Source: Monilinia fructicola
Lineage: Eukaryota; Ascomycota; Leotiomycetes; Helotiales; Sclerotiniaceae
Reading direction: 5' to 3'
Assembly (NCBI GenBank): GCA_008692225.1
Contig: VICG01000004.1
Span: 2,516,001-2,580,000 of the forward strand
Length of the DNA stretch: 64,000 nt
Shown here one piece after another: positions 1-12,051 of this stretch. The translations under genes were made by a program, and so were the position numbers. How positions within the stretch are numbered: the first letter of the stretch is position 1; every line of letters begins with the position of its first letter. The notes beneath the pieces are model-generated. The model saw only the letters and a program-made list of their open reading frames with translations, was not told where the DNA came from and made no database searches.

Positions 1-2631
1 AGAGATCTTTCGAGGACCGAAAGCTAAGCTTTGTGTGCGCTCGTACGGTACCCCTTACCGAAAAACCTCGGTTCACCTCAGAAAGTCTCACTCAGTAAGT
101 TTGAAAAGCGATATGTGGTGCAGGACCTGCTACGGCTTGAGTACACCGGACCGTGCAAACTGGTGAAAGGAGACGCCTCTGTAAATCTCAAATTCTGATC
201 ATCTTGTCATTACCACCTTGTTTGGACTTTACCTATTTCATCAGAGACGCCCAAGGTGTTTCGACTTGTTTGAAACGCTCAGAAATGAGCCAGATGCTAA
301 TAATAACACTACTACCGAACACCGCGTGCGTTGAATATCTGACAACGGCAGGGAGCATGTCAACTTTTCAACTTAAGGCATCCACAACGCTTTGCCTTCA
401 GGGACTGACCATAGCGACTGCAGTACAAACCTGTGATGAGCAACGTACGGATTCAAAAAGCTAAATTAACTTTCATTTAGATAATTTTATGTGCGTGGTT
501 GACACTTCCTACCGATAGCTTAAAGGAGAGATAGTATGAACTCTCTGGTATTTGAGTTTCCTGACTGCAAAACAATCATCTATTGAAACCAATAGAAAGG
601 GGGCTTTCTCTACTATATCTTGTTGTAGGATAGTAACACGTATCAAGCATTGTTTAGGCTAGTATTTCTCCGAGAACTCGGTAGCTCTGGTGTCTTCCAC
701 CGCCTGCAAACACCGTGTCCCCTATGCCGTAGAACCAGAGAGCATTTCAAGCGTGAATTGATCAATGCTAATGGTCGAGTCTCTGTGTAGTATGTACAAA
801 ATGCTGATCTACTCTTGTGTGATATTATCTTCGGTGTTTATTTCATCCGGTATGTCAAATATCAATGTCAGCTTTTGTGAACCCATGCTTGCGTATTCGG
901 TATTGTGTAGACTAACCATACCTCGTCAGTCTATTCTGGAAACAATCTACAGCGATGTTGTGTATGAAATTAAGTCTCCAGACTACAGGCATAAAGAACG
1001 ACTACGGAAATTTCCCACTTCCAAAATGGCCGAATCCTGGCACTCAGGATGAGCAGAGAGCGCAATGCATCAGCACCACAGGCATTTTAGTTATACGCTT
1101 GTAGGGACTATCTTTCAGGCGGAGTATGGGCCCCAGGACTAGTGCCCAGATAGTAGACATCATTATCCGCTCTTTATCTTCATTTGCTCATGGTGTATAT
1201 TTCATGGTCCTCTCTCAGAAACTCGAGCGTGGGCCGCAAGCAGCCCTGATCATGAATAATAACTGAGTCCTGAGTCCCTGCATCCCTAAGTGTAACACAG
1301 CTTGGAAGTTAATATCTGAGGATGCTTGTACCGGCGATGAACCATTGAGAAAACAGCCGGATCCCATGTAGCCAAATGCACAGATGTACTGTGTGTGATG
1401 GATCATGGAAAGGATACACAAGTCATACCCAGCAAGCACCTCTGGCCAAAAGTCTTGGTATGTCCACTTCTCAACCTCGACATCGATTTCCACCCGCTAC
1501 CATGCATTACAGATTAGGACGAAATTGGTTTCGTCGAAATCAAGAGAGACTTGTACAAAGCGATCAAGTTAATGCCTGGCGTACCAAATAAGTCTGGAAT
1601 CATTGATGTCCGTCTGTTACAAAATCCACTTTTCAAACGTTTTCTTTCTTCACTCCTTCCCTCCTTAAGTTAAGCGTGTCAAATCCGCTACTTTTTTCCT
1701 CTCTGCTAAATCATGTGAAATATATTTTAGCTTAATTTCTTTCTCCCCGCAACTTCTTTCTTCTCAATTGCTCCTTCAATTCTTGATGTTTGTTCCTTCA
1801 TCTAAACAAAAACCTTCTTATGGACATGAAAAAGTAACTTTTTCCTCATTCTCATCTTCATCTTCATTTGAATAGGTCCATTGATTCATCGATTCATCGA
1901 CTCACTGATTCGTTGTCTTCTCACCTTGTTCATCCTCATCATCATCATCATCACCATCATCACCAGCACCATCACCAGCACCAGCACCATCACCCTCACC
2001 AGCACCAGCACCATCACCCTCTTCATCATCACCAGCACCATAACCATCATCATCGTCACCATCAATTGCTGAAGAAGACATCAGAAAGAGCATCCACCCA
2101 ACTCTGATGCTCCAATTCGTTTGTGCCTACTAGGTCATCATCATTATCATCATCACTACTTTATCTCGGGAACGTTAAAAAGACCCTCGCGAGTCCCAAG
2201 GGGAGAAAAATACGTACAGCTTAATACGCCCTAATACTTGACTATTATACTTTATCCGCAGCCTTATTTCTTACCATTATACTTTATATTAGGTCGTTGC
2301 TGTCAGGAACGTGTGGAGCGAACAATCATTAGTCTTGCTCTCTTCCTTTCCCATCTTACCTCATCGAAATTCGAAAATTCCATCCTCAAACCTCGCTGTC
2401 CGTCGTTCGACATTCCATACTATAAACTCATTTGTTGCCCAGTAAAACAAAAGAGGAAAACCATCACCACTCACCACACCACACCACACCACTCCACACC
2501 ACACCACACCCCTCCTCTCGCCCTTCCCTTCCTCTCTTGTCCTTCTTTCCTCACTCAATTGTCGCCGATACACATTACACCTTATTCTACCTGATCATTA
2601 CAGTTTATACTGTATCTGACCAAGATCCACC
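1..2631. other. Gene-free 5' stretch; leader of the WOPR gene at its right end
   Basis: No reading frame here has recognisable protein similarity. The open frames are short and overlap each other. A 92-codon minus frame (1215-1493) has a fairly balanced composition, but I see no family motif and no splice structure that extends it. From about 1700 onward the plus strand becomes rich in C and T, and it includes the CAT/CAC/CAG tract at 1936-2070 and a CACAC tract near 2466-2510. That is how the 5' leaders of several other genes in this window look, so the last kilobase is probably promoter plus a long untranslated leader of the WOPR-domain gene starting at 2632. Confidence 0.5.
1936..2070 (+). 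repeat. CAT/CAC/CAG low-complexity tract
   Basis: An imperfect trinucleotide tract of CAT, CAC and CAG units that would read as poly-His/Gln in one plus frame. It lies in the inferred leader of the WOPR gene. The His-rich open frame is treated as a by-product of the repeat because it has no context or continuation. Confidence 0.8.
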
Positions 2632-4158
2632 ATGGCATCGACAGGTGCTCTCATACCTATGCCCATGCCAGTTGCAACGTCCGGTACCCTCGAGCCGACC
2701 TGGCAGGGGTAATTGGCAACACAACAGATGCAATGATGCTTCTCGAAGCTTGCTTTTCAGGATCCCTTAACCATCTCGCCCGTCGCCCTCATGACAAGGA
2801 AGACCTGAACTCATCAAGAGTGGCAACATTTTCATACACGAAGCAAATTCATCTGGAGTAAAACGATGGACCGATGGCATCACTTGGAGTCCAAGTCGTA
2901 TGGTAGGAAACTTCCTTGTTTACCGAGAGTTGAATAAACCTTTGCACCAGGAGAGAAAAAGAGAGCCACTGCGAAAGACAAGAACAAGGCATCCAAAAGA
3001 ACGTGGTGGTGGAGCAAATCAAAGTCGCGTTTACTCTTCTGTCCACGGAGCCCTCAGCAAAGATTTAGAACGTTCGTTGGTCGGTTCCTTGGTTGATTCG
3101 TACGACTTCAAAGAGGATGACATTTGTCTTATCAAGAAGACAATCACCATCAAAGTTAGAGATCTTACTCACCACATTGTTTTCTTATTACACAATCGAT
3201 GATGTTGTGTCTGGCAGACTTCAAACTCCACGATCGGAACCTCGATTCCAACACCTCAAGCCGCGCAGAGATATCATCCCAAAGCAAAAGCTACAAGCAC
3301 CCTCCCGATGATCCAAATGTTTTGAACGAAGATGATGATGTGCGTGAAAATCACTCATCCTTTCAGAACAATTCGGGCCGAGGCGATTACAACTTCGCGA
3401 ATCGAAATGCGCCGCGATTACCCGCACCATCTATGAATAACATGCCATACCAATCTAACAATTTCTTCGCCAACAATCATTACGCGATGGGAGTTGGCCC
3501 CACATCATATAACCTCTCATCATATAACGGAAGCCTTCCTGCGGTAACCTCCGGTGCCAGCTCATACAACACAAACCTCTCTGGCGCAATCCCGAATACC
3601 GTCTCTCCTTATAACGGCGCCATTCCTGCAACAAGTTCAAATGGCGGCTCTTATGCACAATACGCACAAGTCCCCGGAATGTACGACCAAAAGCCTGAAA
3701 CATACGGAAATGTCTACAGACAACGCCACAATTCCAACCCTAGCATGAATACAACGCCGCTTGGTCACAGACCATCAGGTTACGGCCAACAATCGCTCGG
3801 TTCTGGAGTTCCCGAGGTGGTATCTGGAATGTCAGGAATGCTCCAGGGTCAAATGGGCTCCAGAAATCCACATGAGACTGGAATCCCCGGAATGTTCCAG
3901 GGCCAAATGGGATCGAGAAACCTCAATGAGACGGGGTATACTTCCGGAAGCATTTATCAATCGAGAGACAGCCCCAACACTCCTCATGGCTATTCTCAAA
4001 CACAACGAGCCTTGCCGGCGTCCAACCAGCCATACAACCCACAAGCCACCAACCAATACAATCAACATATGGAAGCCTCGCCGGGTAACGCCAGCGCTGG
4101 CCATGCCCATTACATGATGAACACTCAAGCAAACTGGCCTTCGCCAAACGGCGTTTAA
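2632..4158 (+). CDS. WOPR-domain (Gti1/Pac2 family, Sge1/Reg1-like) transcriptional regulator, reading frame broken several times
   Basis: Three-frame reading recovers an ordered WOPR domain. A start at 2632 (MASTGALIPMPMP) leads to TTDAMMLLEACFSG, NHLARRPHDKE, IKSGNIFIHEANSSG, VKRWTDGITWSPSR, GNFLVYRELNKP, then SLVGSLVDSYDFKED, LIKKTITIK and YYTIDDVVSGRLQTP. These are the two conserved halves of the DNA-binding domain of Wor1/Ryp1/Sge1/Reg1 proteins, which act in the nucleus in morphogenesis, pathogenicity and secondary metabolism. A 280-residue Asn/Ser/Gly/Gln-rich tail follows in one open frame to a stop at 4156-4158. It includes a near-repeat built on GMLQGQMGSRN and GMFQGQMGSRN. The frame must shift near 2707, 2795, 2940, 3000, 3180 and 3270, mostly at short homopolymers. 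This is either sequencing error or a decaying gene. Family assignment is firm; Sge1 type over Pac2 type is an inference. Confidence 0.85.
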
Positions 4159-5965
4159 AGACTGTTTATTGAAGGCAGGCTGATATTTCAATAAAAATAT
4201 TTGACTGAGTCGTTATACCTCCATCGAAATAGAAACTCTCGTACCACAAGGCTTCGTGCATCCCTTCCTTTCCGTGGCTAGACTCCCTCCAAGTCAGTGA
4301 CGGGTGCAAAGCTGGGGCTTCAGTATAATGTCTGTGTATTTCGAGAGCGCGCTGCCCTTTTCTAATTGGAAAGCAGTGTTGCGGCTTTCACCATATTGTA
4401 AGCTTCCTGTGTCGACGGGGAAGACTTGTCACTTCCATTTTGGTTATACGAAAAGGCTTTTATGAAATGGAGTCTTTTGTGGTTGATTTACTGGTTGATG
4501 AAGCCTTATTTTTCATTTCAATTGTCTAAATACATGTATGTATATATGGGTTATGGATGATTGCCGGCGCCGGCGTATATATGGGGTCATGGGTGATTGC
4601 CGGGGCGGGCGTATGTGCACTGCAAAGATTCAGTGGCGATGTTCTTGGAATGGTCGATGATCGCAATGTATGGGTGGATACCATTGTTATACCACTGTTG
4701 GACGATGATTCCGACGGTATTATTTTATTTTTGTTTTTGTGAGCGACGTTGATATCATTTCCCGACGCGGATGTGTACTTATCATTCTATAGAGATTACC
4801 CAACAGAGCGATCTCTTTTCAATGGACTGGAATTAGTAACCGCACATCAATGTATTGTTTTTGTTTTGGCTTGAAAGGAAGATGGATCTGATAGAGGAGC
4901 CATGTCTTCGTTCAACTTTGTATTTTGTATCCATTATTTTTGTTTACAGTATCATAATTTGTCTTTCTTCATACCTTGATGGTTTTATGTAGAGAATAGT
5001 ATTCGTGTATATGTATATCTAAATATATTTACATACATGTCATGATAGCTTTCTTCATGGTGCTTTTCGCTTTTTCGGTCTCCCGGGTCTTGGTGATCGA
5101 GTAGTATTTCTTCAATGACGTACTAGGTATAGAGCAAAATCTATTGCATCTCTTGCATATGTAAGTACCTAGTAGGTAGGTCATAAGTGATATAAATTCA
5201 AATACTTTAAACTTCATCTGAACTTCATCTTCATCAAACAATTGTAATACTCTACTCTAAATAAACGCGCGGCTATTGGTTGTATCACCCGCATCCTCCG
5301 CTTACCAACTCTATATTTCAATCCGTTAGTGGAAAACCATACTTTTGATTCATCTGATTTAATATCAAGGTTTTAATCCAAAACGAAACCGAAATCTTAT
5401 TTTCTAAAGTAAATTGTGTTTAAATTGAGTTCCTACGATTGACTTTTTGCATATAACTGTCAAACTTGCAGCAAAACCTTCTTTTAAATTGAGGTTAAGG
5501 AATCAGGATGCAATGAATACATCTGCAATAATGGGCAGACAACAATTTCTTATGCTTCGTAAAGGAGGCATAAATGCGAATATGGGTCTGAGGATTGTGA
5601 GATGTACGCATGTGTTTACCCGGCCTTCCGAGACGAATCCTTTCCAGGTCGATTTCTAGGGGGGGAAGTAATGCAGGTTTGAGTTTGTCGGATAGAAATG
5701 AAAGGGCGCTCTTTTCTGATATGTATGTGACATTGCTGGTGGTGCGGGGAGGCTGGTGAGGATTCGGGACGGGAGGCTAACGAGTCATAGATCGCAACGG
5801 GAGAGGGGGATCATGCGGTATTCGACGGCGAAGGGTGAGAAAAGGGAAAGGTAGGGGAGTCTTTCTTTTCGGGCGTGGATGCTGCCATGTAGCTTTTTGG
5901 AGGGGCATCCCTATCACGTGATTATATGTCGAGAGGAGGTTTGGAAGGATGGTAGATGAGATGAG
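4159..5965. other. Intergenic; no gene seen
   Basis: The stretch holds the 3' region of the WOPR gene and the promoter side of cardiolipin synthase. A short imperfect duplication around GATTGCCGG occurs at 4558-4612 (two copies about 35 bases apart). The only long frames (4557-4742, 5447-5659) lack family similarity. A palindromic CACGTG site lies at 5915-5920. Confidence 0.5.
5915..5920. promoter_or_regulatory. CACGTG palindrome upstream of cardiolipin synthase
   Basis: The core E-box hexamer lies within ATCACGTGAT, 46 bases before the chosen start codon of the cardiolipin synthase gene. Such sites are bound by Cbf1-type bHLH factors in fungi. Function here is inferred only from sequence and position. 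Confidence 0.35.
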
Positions 5966-7069
5966 ATGGCAGGGGAAATAGGATGGTTTGGCTACGTGGC
6001 CATGATAATCCTACTAGATTTCGAATTTTCCTGCACTTTCACATCAAGAAAGACTAACAGAATCTCCCCCCTCCAGCAAACAACCAACGCCCCCGCCCAC
6101 ACCCCTCAAAAAGCCCCTCGAAGTTCTAAAATCCATCAAACAGCTCACCCCCACGAAAACATCTACACCATACCTAACATACTCACCTTCTCCCGACTCG
6201 TTGCCGCCCCTATCTGTGGATACCTCGTTCTACACGATCAACATGCGTGGGCTGTAGCACTCTTTGCTTATGCGGGTATCACGGATCTGGTGGATGGATG
6301 GATTGCGAGGAAATGGAATTTGCAGACGGTAGTGGGCACAGTTATTGACCCCATGGCCGATAAAACTCTGATGACAATTTTGACGGTTTGTTTGGCGATT
6401 AAAGGGGGGTTGCCTAGTATGTTCTCCCTTTTCTTGTTCTTCTCTATCCCTTACCCAGATGCACTGCTATCCTTTCGCTTTTCCCAAATGTCGAAACCAC
6501 CAATCCTGTGATTCTAAAAATTGCAAAACTAAACAATGCACTCATAACATTAGTCTGGCTCGCAACCATAATCCTCGGCCGTGATATCGCACTCGCCATT
6601 TCTGCAATCTACTGGCGATGGATTTCTCTTCCTCCCCCAAAAACGTTTTCCCGTTATTGGGATTTCTCGCTGCCGTCGGCGGAGGTACATCCAACTACTA
6701 TTAGCAAATATAATACAGCACTTCAGTTGGGATTGATTGGGGCAACGACGGCGTTGCCGTTAATTAGTTGGGATTTGGGCGTAGCTATGACGGGGTTTCA
6801 GTAAGTTTTTCTTTTCTCTTTTTGTGTCTTGCAGAGAGAATGGAATACAAGGCGATGGTAGGAATGGAGAGAAGGATGCAAAATTCACGAAGGAATGATA
6901 GAAATAAGTACACTGACAAACAAATAGATACCTAGTGGCCACAACCACCATTTGGAGTGGAATGAGCTACATCTACACCAAAGACGCAGTTAAGATAGTG
7001 AATCAACAGGGCGTCTCGAAGAAGGAAATTGAACAAAAACCAAAAATGCAAACCAAAAAAGAACAATAG
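5966..7069 (+). CDS. CRD1: Cardiolipin synthase (CDP-alcohol phosphatidyltransferase family)
   Basis: Joins CDP-diacylglycerol to phosphatidylglycerol to make cardiolipin in the mitochondrial inner membrane. Three exons fit: 5966-6416, 6554-6800 and 6928-7069, with GT...AG introns, giving 279 residues. NIYTIPNILTFSR opens the conserved part. The CDP-alcohol phosphotransferase signature DG-x2-AR-x8-G-x3-D-x3-D is complete (DLVDGWIARKWN...GTVIDPMADK), so the catalytic aspartates are present. Later blocks WLATIILGRD, PPPKTFSRYWDFS and PSAEVHPTTISK, and the end TIWSGMSYIYTKDAVKI, match fungal Crd1. The membrane segments expected of the family are visible as hydrophobic runs. The first 50 or so residues look unlike a clean mitochondrial presequence, so the true start may lie in an unseen upstream exon. 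No frameshift is needed. Confidence 0.9.
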
Positions 7070-8962
7070 AAACGAAAGGCATGGATGTTTCAAGATAGAT
7101 GTTAGCATTATATGTAGTAATAGGGATCCAAATTGTACATACACACGTCATCCTGTCGCAGAATGTAGAGATATGTATAGTATAGCTATGATAGAAATTG
7201 AAGCTTTGAAGCTTTGTTAAACATGCATCGTATATCAAAATATGAATGGTGGATTTCGGAAGGCAGTGATTATAATTATAGTTCATTTTCACGGAGCTCC
7301 GTATGGGTAGCTGAAACCAATATTATATTCATCTCATCAATATAATCTGAATGCCATCGCTATTCATCTAACTCATTCACTTCTCTCCACTTCACTCCGA
7401 TCAAACCTCCTATTCGCCGCACTTCAACACAATTCACTCCAACAAACTTCGCACCTCGCTTGGATCCTCTTAATCTCTTCATTCATCCAACATCCTGACG
7501 TTTTGTTGCATATCTACAAGTGTCAAATTTCGGAGTACTTTCTCCAAAAGTTCTTCTCTGCCAAACCAAAATGCTTCATATCCGATATCGAATTCCAGCT
7601 TCCTAGGAGAACAGCACCATGAGGTGCGGAACAGGATTGGATTAAAATGGATGTTCTCTGTGTAAACACCATCCATGGATTACTGCAAGATTCATCCATT
7701 CACTTCAACTTTACTCGTTACATTCACTTACAATTATATCACCGATTCCAGATTCCCAGACTGTTGTTGCATATCGACAATACGCATTGAATCTCCTTCC
7801 AAGAGGCTATCGAAGGGAGATCGAAAAGCTTCACATTCTATCCTATTGTCATGTTCTCTCTGCGTTATACGGGGTAAAGAAAATGCAACGAGTTGGATCG
7901 GATATTGCTCTTTGCTATTCAACTCCACCTTCATCATCTGCTATAGTTTCACTTCCCTTCGCCATTCCCCACCCAACCCCCCTTCACACCCATCCGCAGA
8001 TCCCCAGATCCCACCCCCTATGCTCCGGGACCACCCATTCAAAAATGAAGAGCAACAGACAACCAGATCATGAATACTCTCCCCCGACTCCCTCACTTGC
8101 ACAATAGCACAATAGCATAGCCAAGGGAGAAGGAGTTCAGCAGCACATGCATTGCTATCATATTCTGCCAATACGCATACACACACGCACACACATCACC
8201 GTCAAGCATCCATCACGGCAATCTTCCTCAATCCGAACATGAACAGCCACAAACAGTACTTTCTCCTCCCCACGAGCGCACCCTCACAGATACAATCACC
8301 CCCCCCCCCCCAAATAACATGAGAATCCGTCGTCCTAAAAGCCCCAAATAGAAACCTTAGAATGACAAGATCACTATCAAACAAGTCCTTTGGTCTCTAT
8401 CCGGAAGATCACCGGGGCAGCGATCCCAATCTTGAAAACGTGAGGGGATCGCCGGGGACTGTGTTCGGCGACTTGACACTTTGGATATGTGCTGCTTCAT
8501 TACCCCGAAACGGTTTCCAGCGGACTGAGAAGTCTGATGGGCGATTGTAATTTATCACCCCCTTTTTGTTCTTTGAGCGCTGTATCATCTCGTTCTTAGG
8601 GCCTCCTTTATTCGTGTGATGCGAAGTTGGCAATGGAGGGTGGTGGTAGCTAGCAAAAGCTTGAAATCAAGAGTTAGCTTGAAGTATCAAGAAATGAATT
8701 TCGTTCATGTATTATAGTGGATGTTGATACCTTAGCCATGTCGGCTATGTTTAGATTGGAATGTATGACCTGTACAAAGCCCCGGTTGCTTCCCCCATCT
8801 AGAAGCTTGAGCGAATATCTCCTTAGAGTGATGATAATATCTTTACAATGTGACATTCTGGACACGTTCTACAGATCCAATGCAGTTTATCCACCCACCT
8901 GACCTCCTTAAACGCCATCGCCATGCATATTGATACATTCTCATTTCTCCATCATAACCTGA
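7070..8962. other. Intergenic between convergent CRD1 and MTO1
   Basis: No complete gene is visible. Two minus-strand frames (7676-7479 and 7937-7734) encode short peptides that resemble each other, described under findings as a possible decayed duplication. A CA/CG dinucleotide patch lies near 8175-8200 and a C run near 8299-8310. Both flanking genes end towards this interval, so it should contain two 3' untranslated regions. Confidence 0.45.
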
Positions 8963-11128
8963 TCACATCATGTTCTCCTCGACCTCACCCACCGTATCCC
9001 TCCCCTCCCTCTTCCTCGAAACCTCCTGAAACATGTTTGCCTTTTGAGCCGCTCTCGACCTTTCCCTCACAAATGCCAACAACCTCAAGCACCCACTCGG
9101 CGTCATCCCCTCAATTCTCCTCGCTTGTCCCACACTCTCGGGCCTCGTCATCTTCAGTACCGATTTCTCATGCATAGAAATACCATGTATAGAATCATAA
9201 TCGAGATCCACTGGTAACTTGAGCATTTCATCTTTTTGAAAGACTCTCTGCGCTGCTTTTTGTTGTGCGACATATGGCGCATAGACGGCTTCAAGACCAA
9301 CCCTGTCTCTGATTCGTTGGGAGTAATTTAAGATTTCTGGAATACGGCTTGAGAAGTCGTTGATTGTAACGTCACGGATACGTAAAACATCCATGGCATT
9401 TCGCATAGTACTGTCGTTTGATACTTTGAAGCCGTCATTGATCCAGACTGGAGCACTGAATGTACTCCTTTCAAGCGCTGATTTGAGACCCTCCATTTGA
9501 GTGACCTCGTCATTGAAAGCAGACCAGCGTTTTTCTCCCACTACTCCGGCCAGTCGTCCCTTTTCCGTGAGTCGCAAATCAGCGTTGTCGGCTCGTGCGC
9601 TCATACGATATTCGCTGCGAGATGTGAACATACGGTAGGGCTCAGAAACACCTTTAGTGATGAGATCATCAATCATAATTCCGATGTAACCGTCACTGCG
9701 AGATAAAACTAATTGGGGTAGTGATTGTGATGCCAGTCCGGCGTTAATACCGGCTATGATGCCTTGCGCGGCTGCTTCTTCGTAACCTGTTGTGCCATTG
9801 ATTTGGCCAGCGAGGAAAAGACCCTGGATCGCCTTGGTCTCGAGTGTTGCTTTAAGACTGCGGGGGTCGACATAATCGTACTCTACGCCATAGCCCGGGG
9901 CGGTCATTGTAACATTCTCCAGACCCGGGATAGTCTTCAAAAGTTGCTCCTGAGCTTCTGCTGGTATGGTCATGGAGATACCATTAGGGTAGATAATATC
10001 GCTGTTGAATCCTTCAGGTTCCAGCCATACAATGTGCCTCTCTTTGTCGGAGAATCGTATGACTTTAGATTCCAGCGATGGACAGTACCTGGGGCCTTTC
10101 ACGGTCTCTCTAATGTGAATAGACTTGTCTAGATTATCGCGCACCACGGCATGTGAAGCTTCATTCGTATATGTAGCATGGCACAGTAATTGTTCTTGGA
10201 CAGACACAGTCTCATTGAGGTAACTGAATGGCGTCGGTGGCTGATCTCCTGGCTGTATGGCAAGATTCTTGAAGTCGATTGATCCCTTTAAAAGTCGAGG
10301 AGGCGTCCCCGTCTTCAGTCTTCCCAAGGTAAATCCAGCATCCTTCAGCGATTTGCTTAAGCCAAATGTCGCCGCTTCACCCATGCGCCCCGCAGGATAA
10401 CACTCCAAGCCAATGTGGATTTCCCCACCAGAAACGTACCAGTCGTGATCACCACTTGCTCAGTAGGTATAATTTCCCCAGATTCCAGTCGGACGCCCGT
10501 AATTTTACCACTTTGCGCCTCACCCTCCTTCGAGACAATGATATCCGCCACACTACCCGTCACAATTGAAAGATTTGGATAGGCTTCCAATTCTTCCCGC
10601 ATATGTTTTTTATATAAATCCCTATCAATTTGTGCTCTGGGACCCTAATAGACCATTAGCACAAGATATCGATCACCACCATCATATTTACCACCTACCC
10701 AAACCGCAGGTCCTTTCTTCCTATTCAAGACCTTGAATTGCACTCCCGCCTTATCAATGATTCTTCCCGCAACCCCATCCAGCGCATCCACTTCCCTCAA
10801 CATAGTTCCTTTCCCTATTCCCCCAAAACTAGGATTGCAAGAACAAACACCAATGTTCTCAAGCTTCGGTGTAATCAGTGCAGTCCTAGCTCCTGCTCGT
10901 GCAGCACCAGTACAGGCTTCTGCTCCCGCATGACCTCCTCCAATGACGACGACATCGTATGGTCTAAGAATAGAGTTAGTCGCGGAACGAAGGGCTGGGG
11001 GTGGAGGGGCGCAATTGATACCTTGTGCCTGCTGCTACACTCGCAAAAGACTTTCTTTGAAGAAGTCGGTTTCTGGCGAGAGACCGTACTAATGGGCGAC
11101 CATATGCCACTGCGAGGTTTCTATTCAT
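8963..11128 (-). CDS. MTO1: MTO1/GidA mitochondrial tRNA uridine-5-carboxymethylaminomethyl modification protein
   Basis: FAD-dependent MnmG/GidA family protein that, with MSS1/GTPBP3, modifies the wobble uridine of mitochondrial tRNAs. The start at 11128 ([20 protein letters not shown]) gives a basic presequence typical of mitochondrial import. The FAD dinucleotide-binding motif [15 protein letters not shown] follows, then the MnmG blocks [85 protein letters not shown] and TSRSEYR. The C-terminal region [29 protein letters not shown] is intact. One GT...AG intron lies at 10645-10698. Two single-base breaks interrupt the frame: an extra C near 11010 and a missing G near 10425. Correcting both gives about 703 residues, the normal length. 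Other ORFs over this region are shadows. Confidence 0.92.
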
Positions 11129-12051
11129 ATTTGCATTTCGAAATCGTTTGTGCAACTCTCGAATCAATGAAGAATTTATTGGCGGGATTATTTTTCTATT
11201 TCTGAGCGTATCGGATATTTTTTTTTTTGCCCCTCGCCGATTGGCCGCATGGATCCTCGCTATTCGAGGCAAATTGACAGCAACATTGGCGTTTCCAATT
11301 CGCTACTGCTAGCTATTATATATCAAGAGTGAAATTGTAGTTACTATGGGATCAGCGATTTCTTCATTTTCTGCAGTGATATGGTCTTTTTTCAAGCTAT
11401 TTTTGTACTTATAAGGCCCCTTGCGCACAATTGCAAAACACCTGCCTCGAGCCAGGAGGGCTAGAACTATCCAATGTAATGTCATACCTGACAGCTCTTC
11501 GTCCAAGCTTACCAGAACTACTTTTCAACTGTCTGATTCTGGACCAGACATCGAAACCATGATTTGAATAGATTGTAGGTCGAGAGTATCAACGTTTGTT
11601 CCATCTACAAACATTCAAGATCAGATTCAGATAGAGAACAAAAAGCGTCCGTATTAGATTGATGGTGATATAAGGATGAGGGAATTCGCGACAATGCCAT
11701 ACGCCGCTGTCCAGTTTCTACAAGAGTGAGGTTGAATGCATAGTCACGGCATTGTTATCCGTATTTTGGATATCCTATCCTATTTCATTTCATTTCATTC
11801 CCATGTATGTGCCTATCTGTTCAATCTCCATCGTATATACATTAAATTTTCTCTAACAGCCCAATAGCAAAATATGGACAAATATTAACGAACTGGGTAT
11901 GGAGGACGACTAGATAGGGATGTCTCAACCAAACACCGCCTACAGAAACTCCAATGTTGTCCCTTAAAAACCATGCAGCCAACTGCATCCCAGAAGTATA
12001 TGTAAAGCCACCCCTAAAACATTAAGAATGCACCTGTTGATCGTGTCTGGT
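11129..12051. other. Intergenic; upstream of MTO1, downstream of the AVT1-like gene
   Basis: No gene is recognised. The minus-strand frame of MTO1 stays open up to 11272 and would add 48 residues, but these look less like a presequence than the Met at 11128. Near 11790 the plus strand has a short run of TTTCATTTCATTTCATT. The left part should be the MTO1 promoter and the right end the 3' region of the transporter gene. Confidence 0.45.

Noticed and set aside
1868..2107. His-rich 79-codon frame that could be read as a metal-binding protein
   Set aside because: It is the direct product of a CAT/CAC/CAG repeat, has no conserved flanks, and lies in a gene leader.
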